Source of the DNA: an uncultured Lachnospiraceae bacterium
GTDB taxonomy: Bacteria > Bacillota > Clostridia > Lachnospirales > Lachnospiraceae
Reading direction: 5' to 3'
Assembly: GCA_934338765.1 (NCBI GenBank)
Contig: CAKRHL010000127.1
Span: 1-6,329, forward strand
Length of the DNA stretch: 6,329 bases
Shown: positions 1-5,319 of the stretch, piece by piece
Layout of the letters: every line of letters begins with the position of its first letter
How positions within the stretch are numbered: position 1 is the first letter of the stretch
Program-made: the position numbers and the translations under genes
The notes under the pieces: generated by a model
What the model saw: only the letters and a program-made list of their open reading frames with translations
Told to the model about the DNA's origin: nothing
Databases searched by the model: none

Positions 1-1
1 G

Positions 2-1282
2 CTGTGTTCCAACCATATACCATTGGTCACATCCATTCACAATACATTTATCGAGAAATATATGCTTCGGGCAAACGGAAGCTATGTCAAGGTATATCTG
101 TACCTTTCCAAATGCATCCAGGCAGGCGAGGAGGATCTGTCGATATCCTCTCTGGCCGATCAGATGGAAAATACAGAGAAGGACGTGATCCGTGCGTTAA
201 ACTACTGGGAGAAGCAGGGATTAATGCGGATCACCAGAAGCGAGGACGGTGCCGATATCCTTGGGATCGACGTGTTAAACCCCGACGAGACAGCTGCAGC
301 AGGCAATACCACAGTCCCGGTAACAGCAGGCGCAAAACACTCCTCTGTCTCTGATGCAGCTGCAGCTCCATCAGAGACCCGGACAGCCCCATCTGCAGGG
401 CATGTACATAAATCTGCAGAGTCCCCGGCAGCAACGGGGACAAGAGCATCCAAAATATCTGCCGTAAAGACCGGGGCAGCCACAGATAAAGCCCCGTCCA
501 CCGGGCATACCGCCGGAAACGCTGCCACCGGGAATACTTCCGCCGGAAGCTCCGTTATCGGAAGCACCATAGTCCGGAATACCACGGCCGGAGGCTCTGC
601 AGCCGAAAGCACACCAAAGGCCATCGAGGTGACAACCGAGCAGATGAACCGTCTGGCAGACAACGACGATTTCTGCTGGACATGCAACGTCGTGGAGAGC
701 TATCTGGGACGTCCCATCAAGCCAAAGGAAATGCAGCTGATCACATATTTATATGATACACTTCATTTTTCTTCCGAACTGATCCTGCATCTTTACGAAT
801 ATTGCATCTCTCTGGGCAAGACAAACAGCAACTATATTCAAGCCGTGGCTCTCTCCTGGGATGAAAAACAGGTCCGTACTCCGGAGGACGCGCAGAATGC
901 AACAACCGAGTACAATGCCGCTTACACCGCAGTGTCCAAGTCTCTGGCTCTGGGACGCTCTCTGGCAGCTGTAGAAAAAGAATTTGTTGACCGCTGGCAG
1001 AACAAATGGAGCATGGATCTGAGCGTGATCCTGGAGGCATGCAACCGCACCATGCTTAAGCTGCAGCACGGCGATTTCAAGTATACAGAAGGCATCCTGG
1101 ACCGCTGGCACAAATCCGGCGTACATACATTGACCGACATCCAGAAAGCAGATGAAGCCTTTGCCATGGAAAAAGCTGCAAAAAAAGCCGCCGAACAGGC
1201 CGGCAATGGTTCCGGCATGGTTCAGCACGGTCTTTCCAAGACACAGGCCGCAGCATTGGAAAAACGCCTGTTAAACGCTTAG
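2..1282 (+). CDS. DnaD/DnaB-domain replication initiation protein (5' end missing)
   Basis: Primosome-type protein of the DnaD/DnaB family, expected to remodel DNA and help recruit the helicase loader at origins or stalled forks. The frame is open from base 2 and the conserved N-terminal segment seems to run through the first codons, so the true start probably lies a few codons upstream; the TTG at base 23 is only an internal candidate. Counting that codon as residue 1, residues 1-80 form the N-terminal winged-helix domain (NTFIEKYM, YVKVYLYL). Residues 88-200 are a low-complexity Ala/Thr/Gly/Ser linker. Residues 205-285 and 300-375 are two copies of the C-terminal DnaD domain, each with the family YxxxIxxxW-type motif (YIQAVALSW at 271-279, YTEGILDRW at 354-362). 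The C-terminal tail is charged and Ala-rich. A helicase-loader gene follows 87 bases downstream on the same strand, which fits a shared replication role. The family assignment is firm; the exact biochemical step is inferred. Confidence 0.9.
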   Translation: MCSNHIPLVTSIHNTFIEKYMLRANGSYVKVYLYLSKCIQAGEEDLSISSLADQMENTEKDVIRALNYWEKQGLMRITRSEDGADILGIDVLNPDETAAAGNTTVPVTAGAKHSSVSDAAAAPSETRTAPSAGHVHKSAESPAATGTRASKISAVKTGAATDKAPSTGHTAGNAATGNTSAGSSVIGSTIVRNTTAGGSAAESTPKAIEVTTEQMNRLADNDDFCWTCNVVESYLGRPIKPKEMQLITYLYDTLHFSSELILHLYEYCISLGKTNSNYIQAVALSWDEKQVRTPEDAQNATTEYNAAYTAVSKSLALGRSLAAVEKEFVDRWQNKWSMDLSVILEACNRTMLKLQHGDFKYTEGILDRWHKSGVHTLTDIQKADEAFAMEKAAKKAAEQAGNGSGMVQHGLSKTQAAALEKRLLNA

Positions 1283-1369
1283 TCACTTGAATTCATTGTA
1301 TGATCACGGGGCACAAACAACCGCTAACACTACGGTAAAATCAACATATTCAGGAAAGGATACACTATC

Positions 1370-2389
1370 ATGGGCATTTCAGCAAACCAGTACGGAAGTA
1401 TCATGGATCAATATGACCGGACACGCATGAAAAACCAGCGCATACTGGATAAGCGCACACAGTCCGTCCATCAGGAAATACCGGAACTGGAAGAAGTACA
1501 AGGGCAGATCATACAGCTTTCCTTCCGTCAGGCACGAAACGAACTTCTCCACCCAGAGAACACCTCTTCCACTGCAGCACAGTATGCCCGGCTTATGAAG
1601 ACACTCATCGAAAAAAAGCAGACCCTTCTGGAGGAGCACGGATATCCCAAGGATTATCTGTCACCTATCTACACCTGTCCGGACTGCAGGGATACGGGAT
1701 ACATCAACGGCAGACCATGCCACTGCCTCACGGAAGCACAGGCCAATTTTCTGTATGCCAATGCAAATCTCAGCGAAATTCTTCTGGAAGAAAATTTCGA
1801 TACCTTTTGCAGCGATTATTATGATGATACAACCGTTGATGATAATCTTTCTCTAACTCCAAAGGAAAATATCACAAAACTGCGGGATATCTGTCTGGAT
1901 TTCATTAAACATTTTGATGATGCATACGATAATCTCATATTCTACGGTCCTACCGGGGTGGGAAAAACATTTCTGACCCACTGCATCGCCAAGGCGCTTT
2001 TAGACACAGGCCACACGGTGGTTTACTTGACTTCTTTACAGCTATTTGATATTTTAGAGAAAGGCAGATTTGGCAAGGGCGAGGACAGCGAACAGGTTCG
2101 CATCAAAACAGATTATCTGATCCACAGCGATCTGCTGATCATAGATGATCTGGGGACAGAACTCACCAACAGCTTTACAACTTCAGAGCTTTATCATTTT
2201 ATCGAGGAACGTCATCTGCAGCAGAAATCCACGATCCTTTCCACAAATCTGGCATTTCAGGAACTGCACGACCGGTACGGCGAACGTATTTTCTCCCGCT
2301 TCACCGGTTACTATAACTTCTGCAAGATTATCGGAGATGATATCCGGCCTCTCAAGAGATTCCGGAAACACACTCCGAAAACAATATAA
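1370..2389 (+). CDS. AAA+ helicase loader ATPase (DnaI/DnaC-like)
   Basis: Probable loader of the replicative DnaB-type helicase, 339 residues, cytoplasmic. Residues 1-95 are helical and charged. A four-cysteine zinc site follows, CPDC (C103, C106) and CHC (C117, C119), as in the N-terminal helicase-binding domain of Bacillus DnaI. The AAA+ domain has Walker A GPTGVGKT (193-200), Walker B LLIIDD (255-260), a sensor-1 segment STNL (291-294) and arginine-finger candidates in GERIFSRF (304-311). All expected catalytic residues are present, so it should be an active ATPase. The ATG at 1370 is preceded by AGGAAAGGA (1352-1360) at good spacing. It lies directly after the DnaD-domain gene, and no clear promoter is visible in the gap, so co-transcription is likely. 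It could also be named dnaC by annotation pipelines; IstB-type transposase helpers share the ATPase core, but the zinc module and the neighbour argue for a replication loader. Confidence 0.92.
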   Translation: MGISANQYGSIMDQYDRTRMKNQRILDKRTQSVHQEIPELEEVQGQIIQLSFRQARNELLHPENTSSTAAQYARLMKTLIEKKQTLLEEHGYPKDYLSPIYTCPDCRDTGYINGRPCHCLTEAQANFLYANANLSEILLEENFDTFCSDYYDDTTVDDNLSLTPKENITKLRDICLDFIKHFDDAYDNLIFYGPTGVGKTFLTHCIAKALLDTGHTVVYLTSLQLFDILEKGRFGKGEDSEQVRIKTDYLIHSDLLIIDDLGTELTNSFTTSELYHFIEERHLQQKSTILSTNLAFQELHDRYGERIFSRFTGYYNFCKIIGDDIRPLKRFRKHTPKTI

Positions 2390-2440
2390 TGATGCCACGA
2401 TTATAAATTGCTTTGCGTATAACGGTCATACGGCATCATT
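2388..2440 (+). other. inverted repeat between helicase loader and prs
   Basis: AATGATGCC (2388-2396) is exactly complementary to GGCATCATT (2432-2440), giving a 9-bp stem with a 35-base loop that begins inside the stop codon of the loader gene. No T-run follows, so it is not a normal intrinsic terminator. It may protect or process the message between the two genes, or be chance. Confidence 0.3.
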
Positions 2441-2490
2441 CAACTCAATATCATAAAATTCACACATGCAAGAATGGAGGATTTCATAAC

Positions 2491-3663
2491 ATGAAACGAC
2501 ATGACAAATTGGCAGAAACAATACCTGTGGGCAATCTGGGAATCTTAGCACTGGAAAGCAGCAGGGAAATGGGAAAGCGTGTCAACGACTATATTGTAGA
2601 GTGGCGTGAGGAACGCTCCCGCATGGAAGCACCTGCTTCTTCTATTGCCGATTACAGCAAGGATTCTTATCTGATCGACTGCGTCTGCCCGCGTTTTGGT
2701 TCCGGCGAGGCAAAAGGGCTGATCCGTGAATCTGTCCGGGGCGATGACCTGTTCTTATTGGTTGATGTCTGCAACTACAGCCTGACATATAGCTTATGCG
2801 GTCAGGTAAATCACATGTCTCCGGATGATCATTATCAGGATCTGAAACGTTTGATCGCTGCCGTAGGAGGAAAAGCAAGACGTATCACGGTTATAATGCC
2901 GTTTCTTTATGAAAGCCGCCAGCACCGTCGTTCCAGCAGAGAGTCACTCGATTGCGCTCTTGCCCTGCAGGAGCTTACACAGATGGGTGTAGAGAGTATT
3001 ATCACATTTGATGCCCATGACCCACGAGTACAAAATGCAATCCCGCTCAAGAGTTTCGAGACGGTTCAGCCAACCTATCAGTTTATCAAGGCACTGTTAA
3101 AGAATGTACCGGATATTAAGATTGATGCACAGAATCTGATGGTTATCAGCCCGGATGAGGGTGCTCTCGGAAGAGCTGTTTACTACGCTAATGTCCTTGG
3201 TATTGATGTAGGTATGTTCTACAAGCGTCGTGATTACAGCCGTATCGTCGATGGCCGTAACCCAATCATTGCTCACGAGTTTCTGGGTGCCGACCTCGAA
3301 GGAAAAGATGTCATCATTACAGACGACATGATCTCCTCCGGCGAAAGTATGATCGATGTGGCAACCGAGTTAAAACGCCGCAAGGCAAACCGTATCTTTG
3401 TTGCTGCAACATTCGGACTTTTCACCAATGGAATGGACAAGTTTGATGAAGCTGTAGAGAAAGGCCTGATCTACCGTGTTATGACAACAAATCTGGTATA
3501 TCAGCCTCAGGAGCTTCTTTCCAGAGACTATTATATCTCTGTTGACATGAGCAAATATGTTGCCCTGCTGATCGATACATTAAACCATGATCAGTCCATC
3601 AGCGATCTTCTGAATCCAACAGAGAGAATCCAAAATATCCTGGCAAAATACGGTCAGAGATAA
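2491..3663 (+). CDS. prs: ribose-phosphate diphosphokinase (PRPP synthetase), long form
   Basis: Transfers pyrophosphate from ATP to ribose 5-phosphate, giving PRPP for purine, pyrimidine, histidine, tryptophan and NAD synthesis; cytoplasmic. The ATG at 2491 is chosen because GGAGG (2476-2480) precedes it; the open frame reaches back to 2413 without a better start. The 390-residue product is longer than the usual 310-320, with about 50 extra N-terminal residues before the first family block. Visible family elements are an ATP-site block PFLYESRQHRRSSRES (137-152), the metal-site region DAHDPRVQ (174-181), a flexible catalytic loop YKRRDYSRIVDGRN (244-257) and the PRPP-binding loop ITDDMISSGESM (276-287). 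The last differs from the common DDMIDTAGT pattern, but this divergent long form is what I associate with Lachnospiraceae and related Clostridia. The ORF is intact. Spacing of about 100 bases from the loader gene leaves operon membership uncertain. Whether a canonical short prs also exists elsewhere cannot be seen here. Confidence 0.9.
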   Translation: MKRHDKLAETIPVGNLGILALESSREMGKRVNDYIVEWREERSRMEAPASSIADYSKDSYLIDCVCPRFGSGEAKGLIRESVRGDDLFLLVDVCNYSLTYSLCGQVNHMSPDDHYQDLKRLIAAVGGKARRITVIMPFLYESRQHRRSSRESLDCALALQELTQMGVESIITFDAHDPRVQNAIPLKSFETVQPTYQFIKALLKNVPDIKIDAQNLMVISPDEGALGRAVYYANVLGIDVGMFYKRRDYSRIVDGRNPIIAHEFLGADLEGKDVIITDDMISSGESMIDVATELKRRKANRIFVAATFGLFTNGMDKFDEAVEKGLIYRVMTTNLVYQPQELLSRDYYISVDMSKYVALLIDTLNHDQSISDLLNPTERIQNILAKYGQR

Positions 3664-3704
3664 TATCCCACTGACCATAGCACATAGATTCATTGTTCAT
3701 TACG

Positions 3705-3740
3705 AACCCGCAGGCTGACAGATCATTGCGGATCGGTTTT
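3705..3740 (+). terminator. weak terminator-like stem after prs
   Basis: CCGCA (3708-3712) pairs with TGCGG (3727-3731), and AAC (3705-3707) can pair with GTT (3736-3738) across a bulge, with four T residues at 3737-3740. The stem is short and interrupted. It is the first candidate 3' end for the prs message, but the hairpin at 3753-3800 is stronger. Confidence 0.22.
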
Positions 3741-3752
3741 ATAGAAACACAC

Positions 3753-3800
3753 ACCTCCCATGGGGCAATGCTTCGGAAAAGCAGAGGCCATATGGGAGGT
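3753..3800 (+). promoter_or_regulatory. hairpin that masks the ribosome binding site of the 22-codon ORF
   Basis: ACCTCCCAT (3753-3761) is a perfect complement of ATGGGAGGT (3792-3800). The right arm contains GGGAGG, an ideal ribosome binding site six bases before the ATG at 3807. An inner stem TGCTT/AAGCA (3769-3773 with 3779-3783) is separated from the outer stem by a purine-rich asymmetric internal loop (GGCAA opposite GAGG). A hairpin of this layout could work as an RNA thermometer, a ligand-sensing leader or a protein-binding operator. Alternatively it is simply the prs terminator, since AATTTTATGTCTTTTT follows, although no uninterrupted T-run directly adjoins the stem. I recognise no named riboswitch class. 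Confidence 0.45.
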
Positions 3801-3806
3801 AATTTT

Positions 3807-3875
3807 ATGTCTTTTTCCACTTTGGACATAAGAAATATTATGGACACAATCGAATCATTGTCGTGCAAAGTTTGA
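3807..3875 (+). CDS. putative 22-residue microprotein
   Basis: A short open frame runs from ATG 3807 to TGA 3873-3875. The product begins MSFSTLDIRNIMD and ends ESLSCKV. It has no membrane segment; the middle could form a short amphipathic helix, and there is one cysteine near the end. Support for translation is the GGGAGGT site (3794-3800) at six bases from the ATG, and a terminator-like stem that begins two bases after the stop. That site is buried in a hairpin, so translation would be conditional. A frame this short can arise by chance, and I recognise no family. Confidence 0.35.
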   Translation: MSFSTLDIRNIMDTIESLSCKV

Positions 3876-3876
3876 G

Positions 3877-3924
3877 TTATGAACATAATATTCCCATCGT
3901 TTTTCGAAAGTTCATAGTTTTTTT
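3877..3924 (+). terminator. terminator-like stem after the 22-codon ORF
   Basis: TATGAAC (3878-3884) pairs with GTTCATA (3910-3916), extended by one T-G pair, and is followed by seven T residues (3918-3924). The loop is long (25 bases) and the stem AU-rich, so termination would be inefficient, but stem plus T-run have the correct arrangement. Confidence 0.4.
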
Positions 3925-3958
3925 AGAAATTAAACAATATTACAACACATCTGTTTCC

Positions 3959-4011
3959 TATAATGAATTCATAAACAATAAATAAGCCGATTGACTAATG
4001 TTTGTTATAGA
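3959..4011 (+). promoter_or_regulatory. two promoter candidates upstream of the candidate small RNA
   Basis: A perfect -10 hexamer TATAAT lies at 3959-3964, without a good -35 at standard spacing. A second candidate is an extended -10, TG at 4003-4004 followed by TATAGA at 4006-4011. TTGACT at 3991-3996 is too close to it (9 bases) to serve as its -35. Either would start a transcript that covers the hairpins at 4036-4119. Confidence 0.3.
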
Positions 4012-4035
4012 TTCTTTTTCATTTTTTTCATTTTC

Positions 4036-4119
4036 GGTCATGAGGCAGCTCCCTCTGCCTTATGACCACTCCTTTGAGTGTTACTTTGAAAAGCCCGAAG
4101 CTTTTGCTTCGGGCTTTTC
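4036..4119 (+). ncRNA. candidate small RNA: C-rich hairpins plus intrinsic terminator
   Basis: Three consecutive stems lie in 84 bases. The first is a 13-bp stem (4036-4048 with 4055-4067, one G-U pair) that presents the hexaloop CUCCCU. The second is a small stem, ACTC/GAGT, with loop CUUU, so CTCCTTT is partly exposed. The third is a strong terminator (4088-4119). C-rich UCCC loops are typical of Gram-positive regulatory RNAs that pair with ribosome binding sites. No long or plausible reading frame covers the region; the one ATG frame across it runs straight through the terminator and has no ribosome binding site. The 5' end is unknown, perhaps near 3971 or 4018. I do not recognise a named RNA family. 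The stems themselves are certain; an independent transcript is inference. Confidence 0.42.
4088..4119 (+). terminator. strong intrinsic terminator
   Basis: GAAAAGCCCGAAG (4088-4100) is a perfect 13-bp complement of CTTCGGGCTTTTC (4107-4119) with loop CTTTTG. The A and T tracts flank a GC-rich core, the standard bidirectional clostridial terminator form. It separates the upstream material from the membrane-peptide transcript. Confidence 0.85.
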
Positions 4120-4172
4120 ATGTGCTTATAAAACTATTTTTTTATTTCTTTTATTTCGTTGCAACTTTTTTG

Positions 4173-4181
4173 TGATACAAT
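4173..4181 (+). promoter_or_regulatory. extended -10 promoter candidate for the 32-residue peptide
   Basis: TG (4173-4174), one base, then TACAAT (4176-4181) makes an extended -10 element. TTGCAA at 4159-4164 is too close to serve as a normal -35. A start near 4188 would give a leader of about 80 bases containing a small CCGAT/ATCGG stem (near 4223-4236). It lies directly downstream of the strong terminator, as expected for a separate transcription unit. Confidence 0.4.
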
Positions 4182-4269
4182 GACACATATCAATAGAAGG
4201 TAATAAAATCAACAAACGGTAACCCGATACACATCGGTATAACAATTAATTATTATGGAGGTGAACGCT

Positions 4270-4368
4270 ATGACTACCGGATTGACCTTAAGCGCTGTAT
4301 GCCTGATCGGACTTGTAGTGATCGTCGGAGGCATCATCATAGGATTTCATTTTTGGGACAGGGATTAA
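4270..4368 (+). CDS. 32-residue single-pass membrane peptide, function unknown
   Basis: ATG at 4270, stop TAA at 4366-4368, with GGAGGTG (4257-4263) six bases upstream: one of the best ribosome binding sites in the window. The product starts MTTGLTLSAVCLIGL, continues with a Val/Ile/Gly-rich hydrophobic stretch and ends FHFWDRD. Residues 5-27 form one transmembrane helix; the aromatic and charged tail suits the membrane interface. It has its own promoter candidate and is followed by hairpins at 4378-4408 and 4437-4496, so it forms a complete short transcription unit. Size and shape fit small membrane regulators, accessory subunits of membrane complexes, or type I toxins of the Fst/Ldr kind. 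There is no visible antisense gene to support the toxin reading. I do not recognise the family. Confidence 0.7.
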   Translation: MTTGLTLSAVCLIGLVVIVGGIIIGFHFWDRD

Positions 4369-4377
4369 TCCTATGCA

Positions 4378-4408
4378 AACAAGGGCAAAACGGCGTTTTT
4401 CCCTTGTT
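4378..4408 (+). repeat. hairpin downstream of the membrane peptide
   Basis: AACAAGGG (4378-4385) pairs with CCCTTGTT (4401-4408); after one mismatch the stem continues as AAAAC/GTTTT (4387-4391 with 4395-4399) around a GGC loop. No T-run follows, so it is not a canonical terminator. It may stabilise the 3' end of the short transcript before the stronger terminator. Confidence 0.55.
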
Positions 4409-4436
4409 ACCCACTACGTTATGAACATTATCCTAT

Positions 4437-4496
4437 ATATCGTAAAAACGGCACCGGAGAACACATATAGCTTCTCCGGTGCCGTTTTTACGATAT
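4437..4496. terminator. perfect 25-bp inverted repeat, bidirectional terminator
   Basis: Bases 4437-4461 and 4472-4496 are exact reverse complements around a 10-base loop. A GC-rich core (CGGCACCGGAGAA) is flanked on both sides by A5/T5 tracts, so the hairpin has a T-run when read from either strand. It lies between the plus-strand membrane peptide and the minus-strand deacetylase, ending 21 bases from the latter's stop codon, the expected place for a shared terminator of converging genes. Confidence 0.85.
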
Positions 4497-4517
4497 GATC
4501 CTGTCTACCCCTCTGTC

Positions 4518-5207
4518 TTAGAGTACTCCGAACATTTCCAGACACTCCCGGTTGGTTCCCCGGAAAATATCCTCTCTGCCCTCAAACATCCTGCAGAGCT
4601 TCTCCAGACGATCCCAGTTATCTTTCACATAATACTCATAACTGTGTCCCCAGATATAAAACAACTGCTGCTCCCCCGGTGCCGGTTCGCTTTCCAGAAA
4701 CTTCTGTGCCAGTTCGAAAAGCTGCTCATCATCATGATGACAGGTTGCCTTTAACAGGATCGGATTCTCCGGTACCGCAAATCCATGTGTCGCTTCCACG
4801 GTACGACCGTATTTGATCCCATGACGCTGCAGATAATCCACTGCTGCCTGATCATAGGCACCATAGGCATACGCCATGCCTACCGGTTTCTGTCCATAGA
4901 TCCGGGTAATATTATCAATATCCGTCAAAAACTCCTGATCCATCTCCTCCTGGGTCATATCCGCAGGTGCCCGGTGGGTCAGACCGTGAACCGCGATCTC
5001 ATGTCCTGCATAAAGATCCCCAATGGTTTCCTGATCCATACGGCAAATCTCTTTTCCTTCAATCTCAAAATGGCTTTCCCGGCTCTGTATACCGGTGTTC
5101 AGATTAAAAGTACATTTCATGCCGTAACGGTTCAAGATCTCCACCAGCTTCCGGTCTGATTCAATGCCATCATCATAACTAAACGTAATTGCTTTCTGAT
5201 ATTTCAT
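4518..5207 (-). CDS. polysaccharide deacetylase family protein (NodB/CE4-like), cytoplasmic
   Basis: Member of the NodB-homology hydrolases, metal-dependent enzymes that remove acetyl or formyl groups from sugars or related amides; substrate unknown. The 229-residue form starting at 5207 is preferred because GGAG precedes it at seven bases; an ATG at 5234 would add nine residues and has a poorer site. Motif 1 is FSYDDG (9-14) with catalytic/metal Asp12-Asp13. Motif 2 is HGLTH (74-78), giving the two metal histidines. The region where motif 3 (RxPY) is expected reads AYAYGAYD (112-119), without the arginine. The C-terminal catalytic histidine is in YIWGHSYE (184-191). There is no signal peptide or membrane segment, so it acts inside the cell, unlike the peptidoglycan deacetylases of this family. 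It lies 112 bases downstream of trmO on the same strand and ends at the shared terminator. The family call is firm; activity and substrate are open. Confidence 0.86.
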   Translation of the reverse strand: MKYQKAITFSYDDGIESDRKLVEILNRYGMKCTFNLNTGIQSRESHFEIEGKEICRMDQETIGDLYAGHEIAVHGLTHRAPADMTQEEMDQEFLTDIDNITRIYGQKPVGMAYAYGAYDQAAVDYLQRHGIKYGRTVEATHGFAVPENPILLKATCHHDDEQLFELAQKFLESEPAPGEQQLFYIWGHSYEYYVKDNWDRLEKLCRMFEGREDIFRGTNRECLEMFGVL

Positions 5208-5319
5208 CGTAATTCTCCATTCCTTTCTTAACATTTATCCCACAGGGGCATACCATCAAAGCCATTGTCTTCCAGCAGAATCAAATAGCAGAACCTTACG
5301 CCCTGATTTCTTGGAATCC
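5208..5319 (-). other. spacer between trmO and deacetylase with a possible folded element
   Basis: On the minus strand this spacer holds CAGGGCGTA near its start, which can pair with TATGCCCCTG further on (one bulge and one G-U pair), and a direct repeat TTCTGCT twice within 20 bases. It also reads as protein-like sequence ending NGFDGMPLWDKC before a TAA at 5230-5228, but with no start codon or ribosome binding site and a stop shortly upstream. No promoter is obvious. It could be a leader of the deacetylase message, a small dispersed repeat or the remnant of a gene. Confidence 0.3.

Noticed and set aside
202..687. Long minus-strand open frame within the DnaD-family gene
   Set aside because: It mirrors the GC-rich Ala/Thr linker codons of the real gene, has no ribosome binding site and no recognisable domain.
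3664..3800. Known riboswitch upstream of the 22-codon ORF
   Set aside because: I compared it by eye with SAM, preQ1, ZTP, fluoride, glutamine and PRPP/guanidine-type cores and found no matching conserved core.
3599..3886. 95-codon minus-strand frame overlapping the end of prs
   Set aside because: It is antisense to conserved prs codons and to the hairpins, with no start signal or family resemblance.
3998..4183. 61-codon plus-strand frame across the small-RNA region
   Set aside because: It runs through the 13-bp hairpin and the strong terminator, lacks a ribosome binding site and has Phe-rich composition from T-tracts.
4270..4408. Type I toxin-antitoxin locus
   Set aside because: The peptide shape fits, but I see no convincing antisense promoter or terminator on the minus strand, so I left it as a membrane peptide of unknown role.
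4437..4496. Inverted repeat as a transposon end or MITE
   Set aside because: The A5/T5 flanks, the position between convergent genes and the short loop fit a bidirectional terminator; there is no target duplication.
4785..5159. 124-codon plus-strand frame antisense to the deacetylase
   Set aside because: It is a shadow of the real minus-strand gene, which carries all NodB motifs.
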